Source: Natronospirales bacterium (GTDB lineage: Bacteria > Pseudomonadota > Gammaproteobacteria > Natronospirales > REEB76). From it: a DNA stretch of 61,485 nucleotides. The DNA lies in the NCBI GenBank assembly GCA_021792635.1, contig JAJYUH010000015.1:1-61485 (forward strand), in the 5' to 3' direction. The notes under the pieces were generated by a model. It had not been told where the DNA came from and searched no databases. It saw nothing but the letters and a program-made list of their open reading frames with translations. The position numbers were made by a program, and so were the translations under genes. Of the stretch, positions 9,077 through 19,497 are shown one piece after another; position 1 is the first letter of the stretch, and each line of letters starts with the position of its first letter.

Positions 9077-10117
9077 TTATCCGCGACTCGCCGGTTCCAC
9101 GCCGGCGGTTAACAAACGTTGGCGCACAACGCGCAGAATACGCGCGGCATCATCCTCGGCAAAGCGTGCCGCGGCCTCCACATACCAGTGGTGTGGAAGC
9201 CTGAAACCGCGGCATTTTACCGCGTCCTTCTCCGTCATCAGCACCGGAAGGCTGTCGTTGAAAAGCATATCCGCCGCGGATAATTGTGCATGATCCGGCA
9301 GTACCCGGCCGTCTACCAGCAAACCCCGGTCCTTCAGGGCCGCAAAAAATTGCTCGGGGTGACCGATACCCGCCACCCCATGCACGCGCCGACCGGAAAA
9401 TTCCGCCAGCGGCACGGATCGGCCATCCCACAAACGAATGACGTTTCCCAGCGACAGATGCATAACCACGCTGCCTGCGGGCATGAAAGCCGTGGCGGCC
9501 GAGTCGGTCTTGCAAACGACGAAATCCGCCTCGTTAAGTCGCTCTGTGGATTCACGCAATGGTCCCGCCGGCAGCCGCCAAAGATTGCCAAACCCGCGCT
9601 TGCCGTCCAGCATGATGATATCAATGAGCCGCGCCATGCGGTAATGCTGCAGCCCGTCGTCACTGATAATCACGTTGACTGGAAATTTTTCCAGCAGACG
9701 GCGCGCCGCACTGACACGGTCCGGCCCCGCCACCACCGGCAGGTGCGTATGTCGCGCCAGCAGCACCGCCTCATCACCCGCGAGCAGAGGATCGGTTGCG
9801 GAGGTCACCAGCAACGGCCAGTGTTCCGATCTGCCGCCATGGCCGCGCGCGATGATACCGGGCTGATAACCTTGCGCCTGCAGGGCTTGCGCCAGCCATG
9901 CAACAAAAGGTGTCTTGCCGGTACCACCCACAGTGATATTGCCCACTACAATCACGGGTGCCGGCAGGGTAACAGCCGTGAAAACCCCATGCCGATAGCA
10001 CCAACGCCGGATTGCAGTCAGACCGATGAATAATGCCGTCAGTGGAATGCAAAACCATACCGGTCCGTTGCCATACCAGCGCCTGAGCAACCATGCGCGA
10101 AATCTGTTACCGGACAT
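9077..10117 (-). CDS. lpxK: Tetraacyldisaccharide 4'-kinase
   Basis: LpxK phosphorylates the lipid A disaccharide at the 4' position on the inner face of the cytoplasmic membrane. The Walker A sequence GNITVGGTGKTPF and the following IIARGHGG segment are diagnostic. An N-terminal hydrophobic segment (about 18-35) anchors it. Length is 346 residues. It lies 9 bp after msbA, so lipid A completion and export are co-expressed. Confidence 0.95.
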   Translation of the reverse strand: MSGNRFRAWLLRRWYGNGPVWFCIPLTALFIGLTAIRRWCYRHGVFTAVTLPAPVIVVGNITVGGTGKTPFVAWLAQALQAQGYQPGIIARGHGGRSEHWPLLVTSATDPLLAGDEAVLLARHTHLPVVAGPDRVSAARRLLEKFPVNVIISDDGLQHYRMARLIDIIMLDGKRGFGNLWRLPAGPLRESTERLNEADFVVCKTDSAATAFMPAGSVVMHLSLGNVIRLWDGRSVPLAEFSGRRVHGVAGIGHPEQFFAALKDRGLLVDGRVLPDHAQLSAADMLFNDSLPVLMTEKDAVKCRGFRLPHHWYVEAAARFAEDDAARILRVVRQRLLTAGVEPASRG

Positions 10118-10126
10118 GATAACGGA

Positions 10127-11890
10127 TCAGACTACAGCCGCCTCACTGAACTGCATGCGATAGAGCATTGCATAATGACCGTTATGCGCCAGCAGTTCTG
10201 CGTGCCGGCCGCTTTCTATGATTCGTCCCCTGTCCATCACGATGATGCGGTCGGCCCGCTCCACAGTGGACAGGCGGTGTGCAATCACCAGCGTGGTGCG
10301 TGCATGCATGAGTTGTTCCAGCGCCGCCTGGATGTGCCGCTCCGACTCAGTGTCCAGTGCCGCAGTGGCTTCGTCAAGAATCAGCAATGGCGCATCTTTG
10401 AGAAGCGCGCGCGCCACGGCAATACGCTGCCGCTGGCCGCCTGAAAGCAGCACACCGCGATCACCCACCATGGTTTCCAGGCCCTGCGGCAGAAATTCTA
10501 TAAACTCCATGGCATGTGCGGCTTCTGCGGCCATGCGAATCTCCCGCTCCGAACGCTCTGCAAGCGTGCCATAGGCAATGTTATTACGTATGCTGTCGTT
10601 AAACAGCACCACATCCTGACTCACCAGCGCGATCTGCTCGCGCAGGTCAGACAGGCGATAATCACGGATATCGTGCCCATCCAGTAAAATGGCGCCGGCG
10701 GTGGGATCATAGAACCGCGGCACCAGACTCGCGAGCGTGGATTTGCCGCTGCCAGACCGGCCCACCAGTGCGAGCGTTTCACCCGCCCGCGCCGTGAAGG
10801 ATACCTGTTTGAGTACTTCTCCCTTCACCGGCGTATAAGCAAAACTCAATTCGCGGAACTCCAATGTACCCCGGGCGCGTGTCAGCGTCAGTCCACCGCC
10901 CGCCACTTCGCTTTCCTCATCCAGCAGCTCAAAAATGCTCTGGCCGGCGGCAATGCCCTTTTGCAGGGGCGCATTGATGTCAGTAAGGTGCTTCAAAGGC
11001 GCCATGATCAGCAGCATGGCGCTCAAAAATGCGCCGAAAGTGCCCACTGATACGGTCTGCAACATGGAAGGCAGCGTGGCAATGTAGATCACCAGCGCCA
11101 TGCCCACACCAGCGATGAGCTGGATGATGGGGCTGGAACCTGCGTTTACCAGCATCAGCTTCATATTGAGATAGCGGTTACGCTCGTTGACCTGCTCGAA
11201 TTTTGCCGCCTCATGCCGGATACCGCCGAACAACTTGATGACCCGGTGTCCGCTGATCACTTCCTCGGACGCCTTGGTCACGCTTCCCATGGAATCTTGA
11301 ATATGAGCGCTATAACGCCGAAAACGACCGCTGACATAGCGCACCAGCAGCGCAATCAGCGGCCCAATCACCAGTATGAAAATCGACAATATCCAGCTCA
11401 GGTAAAACATCAGCCCGATGAGGCCAAGTATGGTCAAGCCATCACGGATGATGACAGTAATGGCATTGGTGGTGGCTTCGGCCACCTGTTCGATGTTATA
11501 CGTCAGCTTGGAAATCAGCATGCCAGATGAGTTGTTATCGTAATAACGCGTCGGCAGCAGCAATAATTTACTGAATGCCTGGCCACGCAGGCTCTTGATG
11601 ACGCTGCGGCCGACCCAACTGATGAAATAGGTGGCAAGGAAACCGGCCAGGCCGCGCAATACAAACAAACCGATTACCAGCATGGGAATCAGACGGATAG
11701 TTCGCGGGTCATGTTGTACGAAACTTTTATCCAGCAGCGGCTTGACTAACGCGGCAAAGGCAGGTTGTGTGAGTGCATACACCACCATGCCCAGGATCGC
11801 CAGTGTGAAGATTTGCCAGAACGGCAGTACATAGCCCAGCAGGCGCCTGTATATTTTGAGAACGCCGCCATCCAGGCGGAAATGTCCCAT
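10127..11890 (-). CDS. msbA: Lipid A export ABC transporter MsbA
   Basis: MsbA flips core-lipid A across the inner membrane. The 587-residue protein is a half transporter: six membrane helices in about 1-315, then an ATPase domain with Walker A GRSGSGKST, signature LSGGQRQR and Walker B LLILDEATAALD. The start is the ATG encoding MGHFRLDGG, two bases beyond the exbD stop. The open frame extends further up but overlaps exbD. Confidence 0.95.
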   Translation of the reverse strand: MGHFRLDGGVLKIYRRLLGYVLPFWQIFTLAILGMVVYALTQPAFAALVKPLLDKSFVQHDPRTIRLIPMLVIGLFVLRGLAGFLATYFISWVGRSVIKSLRGQAFSKLLLLPTRYYDNNSSGMLISKLTYNIEQVAEATTNAITVIIRDGLTILGLIGLMFYLSWILSIFILVIGPLIALLVRYVSGRFRRYSAHIQDSMGSVTKASEEVISGHRVIKLFGGIRHEAAKFEQVNERNRYLNMKLMLVNAGSSPIIQLIAGVGMALVIYIATLPSMLQTVSVGTFGAFLSAMLLIMAPLKHLTDINAPLQKGIAAGQSIFELLDEESEVAGGGLTLTRARGTLEFRELSFAYTPVKGEVLKQVSFTARAGETLALVGRSGSGKSTLASLVPRFYDPTAGAILLDGHDIRDYRLSDLREQIALVSQDVVLFNDSIRNNIAYGTLAERSEREIRMAAEAAHAMEFIEFLPQGLETMVGDRGVLLSGGQRQRIAVARALLKDAPLLILDEATAALDTESERHIQAALEQLMHARTTLVIAHRLSTVERADRIIVMDRGRIIESGRHAELLAHNGHYAMLYRMQFSEAAVV

Positions 11891-11891
11891 A

Positions 11892-12314
11892 TCAGTCTCC
11901 CGCCGGCGGTTTGGTGGTGAGTATCTGCAATTGCGTGAACCCCAACTGTCCCGCCACATCCATGACTGTCACAACCGCCTGATTGGTGGCACGTGCATCG
12001 GCTCGCAAAATAATAGGCAGATCGCGGCGCTCGCCCGCCACCGACAGAATTGCCTGGCGTATCTCCCCGGGGGTGGTGCCGGGTACCGGCTTCTGATTGA
12101 CGTAGTAACGATCTTGCGCGTCAATGGTGATCTCAATCCCGGCAAGCGGCGTGGGAGATGGATTCGCGCTTGCGGTTGGCAGTTCCACCGAAAGGCCTGT
12201 GTTCTGGATGAAATGGGTGGTCATCATGAAGAACACCAGCAGCATCAGAACCACATCCACCAGCGAGATGAGATTGAGTTCCGGATCCTCCCACTGGCGG
12301 GTACGCAGTTTCAT
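11892..12314 (-). CDS. exbD: ExbD/TolR-family biopolymer transport protein
   Basis: ExbD-type proteins form the proton channel with ExbB and energise TonB or Tol. The N-terminus has the characteristic single helix with the conserved Asp in ISLVDVVLMLLVFFMM. A short periplasmic domain follows. Length is 140 residues. The start MKLRTRQWEDPE overlaps the exbB stop (ATGA). Like many genomes, this pair lies just before msbA with no tonB beside it. Confidence 0.92.
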   Translation of the reverse strand: MKLRTRQWEDPELNLISLVDVVLMLLVFFMMTTHFIQNTGLSVELPTASANPSPTPLAGIEITIDAQDRYYVNQKPVPGTTPGEIRQAILSVAGERRDLPIILRADARATNQAVVTVMDVAGQLGFTQLQILTTKPPAGD

Positions 12315-12949
12315 TCCAGTGTTCCGCCGCCCGCCGCAGGTGCCTTGCGTGCTTCGCATACCGCATTCACGAGGCGCAGGGTCTCACGCTCCATGCGTAC
12401 CACCAGGTCGTCCACTTTGCCGCGCAGATAGCGATGCATGATATAGGCTGGAACCGCCACCGCGAGCCCCGCCACGGTGGTAGTGAGCGCCTCGGAAATC
12501 CCGCCCGCCAGTGCGGCCGGATTGCCAAGACCGCTGGCGGAAATGGCGGCAAACACCCGCATGATGCCGAGTACGGTCCCCAACAGACCGAGCAGCGGTG
12601 AAATGGTGGCAATGGTGCCGAGGGTAATGAGGTAACGGTCCAGTTCATGCACCACGTGACGGCCGCTGTCCTCGATAGCCTCATTCATCGTTTCACGCGC
12701 GGCATGGCGCTGCGCCAGGCCGGCGGCGAGGATGCGCCCCAGCGGCGAATTCGCGCGCAGGGCCTGGAGACGCTCGTCATCCAGCTCACCGTTTTTGAGC
12801 CAATTCCATACTTGTGCAGCCAGGTGCTCGGGTGCTACGCGCTGGGTCTGCAGGGTCCAGAGGCGTTCCGCCACGATGGCAACGGCGACGATAGAGCAGA
12901 GGATGAGCGGAGCCATGAGCCAGCCGCCCGCTTTGATGATTTCAAACAT
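12311..12949 (-). CDS. exbB: MotA/TolQ/ExbB-family proton channel protein
   Basis: This 212-residue inner membrane protein has an N-terminal helix (about 9-28), then a cytoplasmic loop and two C-terminal helices. The conserved LLGLLGTVLGIM and LTTTVAGLAVAVPAYI segments of the family are visible. It is the partner of the adjacent ExbD. It may power the TonB-dependent receptor encoded at 29369. That link is inferred only from function. Confidence 0.92.
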   Translation of the reverse strand: MFEIIKAGGWLMAPLILCSIVAVAIVAERLWTLQTQRVAPEHLAAQVWNWLKNGELDDERLQALRANSPLGRILAAGLAQRHAARETMNEAIEDSGRHVVHELDRYLITLGTIATISPLLGLLGTVLGIMRVFAAISASGLGNPAALAGGISEALTTTVAGLAVAVPAYIMHRYLRGKVDDLVVRMERETLRLVNAVCEARKAPAAGGGTLE

Positions 12950-13023
12950 GCTGGGCGCACATCCGGTGACAAATCCAGTGCATCATACTGGATTTCTCCC
13001 GCCGGGCGAACGCCCAAGTTCTT

Positions 13024-15309
13024 TCAGTGTGCGGTCCAGAAACGTGCCTCATCCACCCGCCAGCGGCTGGTCAACTCCGGTTTGTGTCCGGGCCAGAGGT
13101 GTATCTCTATGGCGCCCGCCGTCGCCGTATCCAGCAGTTTCGCGCCGGCGGCACGATATGCTGCCACGACCTTTGCTTTTGGAAAACCCCAGCGGTTGCG
13201 ATAACCCACCGGGAAAAGCGCAAATTGCGGCGCGACCGCATTGATAAAGTCCGCACTGGAAGAGGACAGGCTGCCATGATGGGGTACCACCAGCAGATCG
13301 CTGGCGAGCCCATGGCGGGTGAGCGCCAGCAGGTGCTGTTCACCGGGACGCATGAGGTCGCCCACCAGCAATGCGCTGCCACCGGCGCCACTCACCCGTA
13401 GCACGCAGGATGCGTCGTTGCCATCGGTCGGCCCATCCGCATCGGGTGCAAGTATCGCAAACCGTACCTCATCCCATTCCCAGGATTGCCCGCGCAAACA
13501 TGCGCGCGCGCCGGCGAACCGCCCTGCGGCGCCTGACAATACCGGCATGCGCGGGTAGGCAGCGCGCAGGCTGCGCAGGCCGCCAGCGTGATCATTATCG
13601 CCATGACTCACCAAGGTCAGGTCGGGAGTGCCGATTCCCTGGTTGTGTAACCAGGGAATCACCACCAACTGGCCGGTATCGGCATACTCTGAGAAGGCAG
13701 GACCGGTGTCGTAAATAAGCGTATGCCGCGCCGTGCGCACCACGGCAGAGAGCCCCTGCCCCACGTCCAGCAGCGTCACATTGAATCCTCCCGGCGGGAT
13801 GCCGGAAGGAAACGGCAAGAACAGGGGCAGCAGGAATACCAGCCCCAGCCAGCGCGCCGGCAGACCACGGGGCATCAGCAGCCAGAAACAGCCAAGCAGC
13901 GCCGCGGCGACGGTAACCATGCCGGGTGACGGCGCCTCCAGTTGCGCGCCCGGCAATTGCGCAAACCTGACCAGTAACGGCCAGGTAAGCGCCATAATCC
14001 CGGTGGCGCCCTTGAGCAGCAGCGCTCCACCCCAGGACCAGAGCATCAGCATCGCGGTACCCAATAGCGCCAGCGGCACTACCAGCAGGCTATACACCGG
14101 TACCGCCGCGATATTGGCCAGTGGCGCCACCAGCGCGGTGCGCTGGAAAAAAAATACCAGCAACGGCAACAGACCGATACTGACCGCCCATTGGGTGCGC
14201 AGCAGTTCCCATACCCGGCTACGGCTGAGACCGATGCGTCCGCTGAACACGTAAAAAATGGCGGCTACCGCGCCGAAGGACAACCAGAACCCCACCTCGC
14301 CCGCCGACAACGGATCCAGTAGCAGCACCGCCAGCAGGGCCACACCCAGTGCATCGGCTGCGCGCACGTGTCGGCGCAGCAAGGTCGCACCCGCCACCGC
14401 CGCCAGCATGATGAGCGCCCGCTGTGTCGGTACCGAAAATCCGGCCATGGCTGCATAAAAAATCGCCGCAAGCAGTGCGCCAAATGTGGCAGCCAATGTC
14501 ACCGGTATGCGCATGCACAACCAGGCGCTGCGACGCCAGGTAAATCGGATCAACAGGAATACGAGCCCCGCCATCAGGCTGATGTGCAAACCGGAAATGG
14601 AAACCAGATGGGCGGTACCGGTTTCCCGGAACACGCGCCACTGTTCGCGGGAAATGCCGCTCTCGTCGCCGATGACAAGCGCTGCGGCGAGACCCGCGAA
14701 GGCATCATCCGGCAGCGCCTGCCGCAGGGCGCCCATGACCTGCGCGCGGACGCGCAGCAGCGGGAAGCGCCGCACATCGTCAAGTACAGCGGCCCGCTCA
14801 CGTACCACGTAGCCCGTAGCGCCTATACCGTGACGGAACAACCAGCCTTCATAATCGAAACCCCCAGGATTCATGTAGCCGCGCGGTTGTTTCAGCCGCA
14901 CCACAAGGCGCCAATGCTGTCCGGGCAGGGGTAATTCTGCTGTTTTTGACCAACTGAGGCGAAGCTTGCGGGGGATACCCCTGCCCGGCGCATGGCCGCC
15001 CAATTGCTCGACGGTGAATTCGAAGCTGAGGTAATCCGCTTCCATCCTGGGAATCGAGGCGACCCAGCCGGTGACGGCCATATTGCGGCCTTCCAGGGCC
15101 GGCGCAAGACGCATCACGAGCTGATTCTGGGCGCACCACCAGCACCAGCCGAAGCCTGCGAGCGCAAATACAAGAATGTGTGCCGGTCGCCACAGACAGG
15201 CGAGTCCGGCAAGCGGCAGGCCGAGCAACAGCAGTGGGCCGGAAGGCAACACCGGCAGCGCCAACAACGCCAGCACACCGGTCAGCATCGCGATCCCTGC
15301 GATTCCCAT
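13024..15309 (-). CDS. comEC: DNA internalization competence protein ComEC/Rec2
   Basis: ComEC forms the channel through which single-stranded DNA enters the cell. The protein has an N-terminal periplasmic domain, a middle multi-helix competence domain (GDESGISREQWRVFRETGTA, LVSISGLHISLMAG) and a C-terminal metallo-beta-lactamase-like domain with SHGDNDHAGG. The start at MGIAGIAMLTG is preferred because GGGA lies 8 bp before it. An upstream ATG at 15360 would add 17 residues. Length of about 761 fits the family. No other competence gene is in the window. Confidence 0.93.
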   Translation of the reverse strand: MGIAGIAMLTGVLALLALPVLPSGPLLLLGLPLAGLACLWRPAHILVFALAGFGWCWWCAQNQLVMRLAPALEGRNMAVTGWVASIPRMEADYLSFEFTVEQLGGHAPGRGIPRKLRLSWSKTAELPLPGQHWRLVVRLKQPRGYMNPGGFDYEGWLFRHGIGATGYVVRERAAVLDDVRRFPLLRVRAQVMGALRQALPDDAFAGLAAALVIGDESGISREQWRVFRETGTAHLVSISGLHISLMAGLVFLLIRFTWRRSAWLCMRIPVTLAATFGALLAAIFYAAMAGFSVPTQRALIMLAAVAGATLLRRHVRAADALGVALLAVLLLDPLSAGEVGFWLSFGAVAAIFYVFSGRIGLSRSRVWELLRTQWAVSIGLLPLLVFFFQRTALVAPLANIAAVPVYSLLVVPLALLGTAMLMLWSWGGALLLKGATGIMALTWPLLVRFAQLPGAQLEAPSPGMVTVAAALLGCFWLLMPRGLPARWLGLVFLLPLFLPFPSGIPPGGFNVTLLDVGQGLSAVVRTARHTLIYDTGPAFSEYADTGQLVVIPWLHNQGIGTPDLTLVSHGDNDHAGGLRSLRAAYPRMPVLSGAAGRFAGARACLRGQSWEWDEVRFAILAPDADGPTDGNDASCVLRVSGAGGSALLVGDLMRPGEQHLLALTRHGLASDLLVVPHHGSLSSSSADFINAVAPQFALFPVGYRNRWGFPKAKVVAAYRAAGAKLLDTATAGAIEIHLWPGHKPELTSRWRVDEARFWTAH

Positions 15310-15494
15310 GATTTCGTCCCAACCCCAGGACAGTGGATAATGGCCGGGTGCGGCATGCATCCCTGATCAGCCATACCGGCAGGGCAGATCTGCCGGCACC
15401 ACACTAACTTTATAGACTTGTTCTGCTGCGCTGGCAAATTGCAGTGGCCTACCCAGCCTCGATTCGTAGCGCATTCAAGGAGCCCCGCGGCCAC

Positions 15495-16043
15495 ATGCCA
15501 CGCAAATTCCTCAACAAGTTGATGCCGGACCGGCAGAAATTGCGCAACAAGCTCAGCGAGAAATGGTATGTGCGCCCTTTCAAGGACCTGCTGTATGACC
15601 CGGCGCTCTGGCATATAAACCGCCATGGCAGTTGCGGCGCCCTGGCACTGGGGTTGTTCATCTGCTGCCTGCCCATCCCCGGGCATATGCTGCTGGCGGT
15701 GCTCGGCGCCTTCTACTGGCGCTTTAATATCCCTATCGCCGTGGTATCGGTTTGGGCCAATAACCCGCTCACCATAGGACCCATCTACTATTTCAGCTAC
15801 CAGCTTGGCGCCCATATCCTCCGCCAGAAGCCGCATCCGTTCCCCGATGAGCTTTCCATCACCTGGCTGCTCTCGGAATTCTCACGCATCTGGGAACCGC
15901 TGTGGCTGGGCTGCCTCATCGCCGGCATACTGCTTGCCGGCATCGGCTATATCGTTCTCAGCATCACCTGGCAGGTTTCCATTCGCATGCGCTGGCACAG
16001 ACGGCAGCGTGAACGGAACAACAAGAGAGTGGCGGATAAATAA
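15495..16043 (+). CDS. DUF2062 membrane protein
   Basis: A 182-residue protein with a basic N-terminus (MPRKFLNKLMPDRQK) and about three or four membrane helices. The WHINRHGSCGALALGLFICC and PVSVWANNPLT-like (VVSVWANNPLTIGPIYY) segments are typical of DUF2062 proteins, whose function is unknown. In relatives the gene is often next to comEC or lolC, as here. It is divergent from comEC and convergent with lolD. Confidence 0.88.
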   Translation: MPRKFLNKLMPDRQKLRNKLSEKWYVRPFKDLLYDPALWHINRHGSCGALALGLFICCLPIPGHMLLAVLGAFYWRFNIPIAVVSVWANNPLTIGPIYYFSYQLGAHILRQKPHPFPDELSITWLLSEFSRIWEPLWLGCLIAGILLAGIGYIVLSITWQVSIRMRWHRRQRERNNKRVADK

Positions 16044-16054
16044 CTGGCAAGCGA

Positions 16055-16768
16055 TCATACACGCAGCAATCCTTCCTCCAGATGCAGCACACGTCCCATG
16101 CGCGCTGCCAGCCGGATATCGTGGGTCACCAGTACCAGGCTGGTATTGAAGTCACGGTTGAGTTCCAGCAGCAGCGTATATACCTGCTCGCCGGTGTGCG
16201 CATCCAGATTGCCGGTTGGCTCGTCCGCCAGTACCACCGCCGGGCGATGAATTAACGCCCGCGCCACCGCGGTGCGCTGGCGTTCCCCACCGGATAACTG
16301 ACCGGGTTTGTGGCCCAACCGCTTCCCCAAGCCCACTCTTTCCAGCAATGTTTGCGCCCGTTCCTTGGCTGCCTGCGGGTCGGTACCGCGGATGAGCAAC
16401 GGCATGGCAACGTTTTCCAAAGCGCTGAATTCCGGCAACAGATGATGGAATTGATAAACGAAACCGAGCGCGCGGTTGCGCAACAAACCGCGTGCGGCAT
16501 CGCTCAGGTGATTAATGGACGCACCCGCCACGTGCACCTCCCCGCCGGTGGGCAAGTCCAGTCCGCCCAGCAAGTGCAGCAATGTGCTCTTGCCGGAACC
16601 GGAGGCGCCTACGATAGCCATGCGTTCACCCGGCGCCACCGACAGATTCACACCATTCAGCACTTCCACGATATTGCCCGTTTCCACGAAATGCTTGACG
16701 AGGTTCTCGCAGCGAATCACCGGGCCATCCACACGGCTGTTTGTCATGCTCTGGTCGGCACTATTCAT
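16055..16768 (-). CDS. lolD: Lipoprotein release ABC transporter ATPase LolD
   Basis: LolD supplies the ATP hydrolysis that extracts outer-membrane lipoproteins from the inner membrane. Walker [19 protein letters not shown], the LolD-typical [21 protein letters not shown], signature LSGGERQR and Walker [13 protein letters not shown] are all visible. It overlaps the end of lolC by 8 bp. Confidence 0.96.
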   Translation of the reverse strand: MNSADQSMTNSRVDGPVIRCENLVKHFVETGNIVEVLNGVNLSVAPGERMAIVGASGSGKSTLLHLLGGLDLPTGGEVHVAGASINHLSDAARGLLRNRALGFVYQFHHLLPEFSALENVAMPLLIRGTDPQAAKERAQTLLERVGLGKRLGHKPGQLSGGERQRTAVARALIHRPAVVLADEPTGNLDAHTGEQVYTLLLELNRDFNTSLVLVTHDIRLAARMGRVLHLEEGLLRV

Positions 16769-18008
16769 ACCGCAACGCCTCCGCCGGCTGTGTGCGGGCA
16801 GCGCGCCACGCGGGATAGAGAGTGGCCAGCACCGTCAGCAGGAATGTTGCAATGGTGACCTTGAGTACATCGCTGACATAAATGTCTGAAGGCAGGTTAT
16901 TGATGTAATAGACGCTGGCTGGCAGGAATTGCGTATGAAATATGCGTTGCAAAAATTCCACTATGTTATTGACGTTATGCGCCAGCAGGATGCCGAGCAC
17001 CATGCCAAGCAGAGTACCCAGAAAACCGATCAACGTCCCCTGCACGATAAAAATTCCCATGATGCCTTTGGGAGTAACCCCCAGCGTACGCAGGATGGCG
17101 ATATCCGACTGCTTGTCGGTCACCGCCATAACCAACACGATGACGATGCTGATGGCTGCCACCAGTTCGATGAGCGACAGGATCACGAACATTACCGTCT
17201 TTTCCATGGCGATGGCCTTCCATAAGTTGGCGTTTTGCTGCGTCCAGTCACTGATGTAATAATTGCCATGAAAAGTCGCCACCAGTCTGCGGGCCACATC
17301 CGGAGCCAGCAGATTGTTGTCGAGCTTCAGGCGCACGCCGGTGACCGCACTGCCCATGCCATAGAGCGTTTGGGCGTCCTTGAGATCAATCAGCGCCAGA
17401 GCACTGTCGTACTGATATACCCCCGCATAAAATATGCCCACGACGGTAAACCGCCGCAGGCGCGGGATAATGCCCGCCGGTGTGACGTTACCCCTGGAGA
17501 TCAGCATGATCACCTTGTCGCCCGGTCCCACACCCAGGGAATAAGCCAGATCCTTGCCGAGAATGATGTTGTACTTGCCCGGCTTCAGATCACTGAGACT
17601 GCCGCTCACCATCTTCCTGCCCACGCCCGATACCGCCGATTCTTCTTCTGGTACAATACCGCGCACCACGGTGCCGCTCATGTTGGCGCCGTTGGCAAGC
17701 ATGGCTTGATCCTCGATATAAGGTGCCGCACCGGTCACATGCGGCATACCCCGCACCTTCTGCATGACGCGCTGCCAGTCATGCAACCGGCCCGAGTAAC
17801 CGGAAATGGTGACGTCGGAAACCATGCTCAGGATACGGGTGCGCAACTCATTCTGAAAACCGTTCATCACGGAAAGTACGGTAATGAGCGCCATGACACC
17901 GATGGCTATGGCCACCATGGACATGAACGAGATGAAAGAGATGAACTGATTGCGGCGCTTGGCGCGGAAATAACGCAGGCCTACGAATAGGGGGAGCGGT
18001 CGGAACAT
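16761..18008 (-). CDS. lolC: Lipoprotein-releasing permease LolC/LolE family
   Basis: The membrane partner of LolD, 415 residues. One helix near the N-terminus (about 25-50) is followed by a large periplasmic domain and three C-terminal helices, with the MacB/FtsX-like core. The sequence opens with [20 protein letters not shown], the LolC/E hallmark. Only one such permease gene is present, so the transporter may be the homodimeric LolF type found outside enterics. LolC versus LolE cannot be told from sequence alone. Confidence 0.92.
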   Translation of the reverse strand: MFRPLPLFVGLRYFRAKRRNQFISFISFMSMVAIAIGVMALITVLSVMNGFQNELRTRILSMVSDVTISGYSGRLHDWQRVMQKVRGMPHVTGAAPYIEDQAMLANGANMSGTVVRGIVPEEESAVSGVGRKMVSGSLSDLKPGKYNIILGKDLAYSLGVGPGDKVIMLISRGNVTPAGIIPRLRRFTVVGIFYAGVYQYDSALALIDLKDAQTLYGMGSAVTGVRLKLDNNLLAPDVARRLVATFHGNYYISDWTQQNANLWKAIAMEKTVMFVILSLIELVAAISIVIVLVMAVTDKQSDIAILRTLGVTPKGIMGIFIVQGTLIGFLGTLLGMVLGILLAHNVNNIVEFLQRIFHTQFLPASVYYINNLPSDIYVSDVLKVTIATFLLTVLATLYPAWRAARTQPAEALRYE

Positions 18009-18037
18009 GGGCGTGCATTAAAACATAAAAAGACGGT

Positions 18038-18748
18038 TTATTCGATATTCACGGGCACAGCGCGATACAAAACCACTTCTTCAGGCGTCATCCGTGCCGC
18101 ATATGCGCACACTTCCACGCCATTCCGTGCCGCTTCGCGCAGGGTTCTGCCATATACCGGGTCAATGACATCAGCCGGCCGCACCTCGCGCACGTCATCC
18201 CGCTGCACGCAAAAGCACAACATTGCGCGCCAGCCCTGGCGCACTTTGTGCATCAGTTCCCGCAGGTGGCGGCTGGCACGCTCGCTCACCGCATCCGGAA
18301 ACAGCGCCACACCACTGTCCACCGCCGCGGTGACATTTTTCACTTCCAGGTAGCAATCGGGATGCGTCCTGTGACCGGTAAGCAAGAAATCCACCCGGAA
18401 ACCCTTCCCGGCCGTCACCTCACTCTTGAGCACCGCATAGTGTTGAAGATCCCGGATGACGCCACCTGCAATACCCTCCCGCACCAAAGCATTGCTGCGG
18501 CCGGTATGTATGCCTACCAGAACCTTGGGCAAGGCTTCCACCAGCTCCCAGGTCCAGGCATATTTGCGCGCCGGGTTGGCGGCCCGGCTGAGCCATACCC
18601 GCATGCCGGGCTCCCGGCAGCCCAGCATGGAGCCGGTATTGGGACAATGGACCGTGCACCTTTGGCCGTCGCGGAATTCCACATCGGCCAGAAAACGCTG
18701 GTAGCGGCGCAGCAACCTTGCCTCCACCAGCGGGGCTTCAAACCGCAT
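18038..18748 (-). CDS. sfsA: SfsA family protein (sugar fermentation stimulation)
   Basis: SfsA-family proteins have a nuclease-like and OB-like fold and bind DNA. Their cellular role is unclear. The 236-residue protein shows family segments CPNTGSMLGC, RVDFLLTG, CYLEVKNVT and FPDAVSERASRHLREL. The acidic residues in the last two resemble a PD-(D/E)xK site. It is a single gene, 30 bp upstream of lolC. Confidence 0.93.
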   Translation of the reverse strand: MRFEAPLVEARLLRRYQRFLADVEFRDGQRCTVHCPNTGSMLGCREPGMRVWLSRAANPARKYAWTWELVEALPKVLVGIHTGRSNALVREGIAGGVIRDLQHYAVLKSEVTAGKGFRVDFLLTGHRTHPDCYLEVKNVTAAVDSGVALFPDAVSERASRHLRELMHKVRQGWRAMLCFCVQRDDVREVRPADVIDPVYGRTLREAARNGVEVCAYAARMTPEEVVLYRAVPVNIE

Positions 18749-18869
18749 GCATCCACCTGATAAGCCGGCTTCTCAAGGAAATCATGTAAGCTGGTGCCTT
18801 AAAAGGCTTTTTGGCATGAAATTCCAGTGCTATATTTAGACTATATTTTTGCACTGGGGGAGACCCAAT

Positions 18870-19427
18870 ATGGGGCGTCATCTATTACTTTCCACCCTCG
18901 TCACCGGCCTGCTGGGCCTCACGAACGCGGCCATGGCCGGTAACCTTAGCACGCAGGCCGGAACTTTACCGGCGGCGGCGGCCCGGACTTCTGCCGAAAG
19001 CACGGCCCTATCGCCTGCTGCCGGTAATACATCGGCTGCCACCCCTGCAACGAATTCCTCCGCCGCAGCGGCTCAGACTGCGCCTGCGGCTGCCACGCGG
19101 GTAATGCCGCTGCAGGCAGAAGGTACCCCGGCTGCCGCCGCGGAAATCACCCCTGCGACAGCACCCGAATCGGTTCCGGCGCAGACAGCATCCGAAGAGA
19201 CCGGCCCTTCCATGCCGGTACGCGGCATGAACATGGCCAACGTGGAACATATTTTTGGCGCGCCGCTGCAGAAACTGCCGGCGGTACCGGCCGTAGGCAA
19301 CAAGCTGCATCCTCCCATCACCCGCTGGGTCTATCCGCACTATGTAGTCTATTTCGAATACAATAACGTCATCCACTCGGTGCTGAAGGCCCATCCATTC
19401 GCGGGCAGCAGCCACCGCGATGGGTGA
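18870..19427 (+). CDS. Secreted alanine-rich protein with conserved C-terminal domain
   Basis: A 185-residue protein of unknown function. It has a signal peptide (MGRHLLLSTLVTGLLGLTNA), a low-complexity Ala/Thr/Ser linker of about 95 residues, and a C-terminal domain of about 60 residues (MANVEHIFGAPLQKLPAVP, PPITRWVYPHYVVYFEYNNV). The last part looks like the small periplasmic BamE/SmpA-like fold, in which a beta-hairpin tests a protein-or-lipid partner, but that is only a resemblance. The start is the ATG preceded by GGGGGAGA. TTGGCA (18811) with TATTTA (18833) is a possible promoter. aguA follows. Confidence 0.75.
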   Translation: MGRHLLLSTLVTGLLGLTNAAMAGNLSTQAGTLPAAAARTSAESTALSPAAGNTSAATPATNSSAAAAQTAPAAATRVMPLQAEGTPAAAAEITPATAPESVPAQTASEETGPSMPVRGMNMANVEHIFGAPLQKLPAVPAVGNKLHPPITRWVYPHYVVYFEYNNVIHSVLKAHPFAGSSHRDG

Positions 19428-19497
19428 AAGTTCAGACATGTGATTTTCACATGCGCGCCCGGCATCCAGCCGGGCGCGCCGTATCTGACACCAGGAT

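Noticed and set aside
16761..18008. lolE as a second permease
   Set aside because: Only one permease gene is next to lolD, so LolC and LolE cannot be told apart. The neutral name LolC/LolE was kept.
18811..18838. Sigma-54 promoter before the secreted protein
   Set aside because: TGGCA is present but the GG-to-GC spacing of 14 bp is wrong for sigma-54. A weak sigma-70 promoter fits better.
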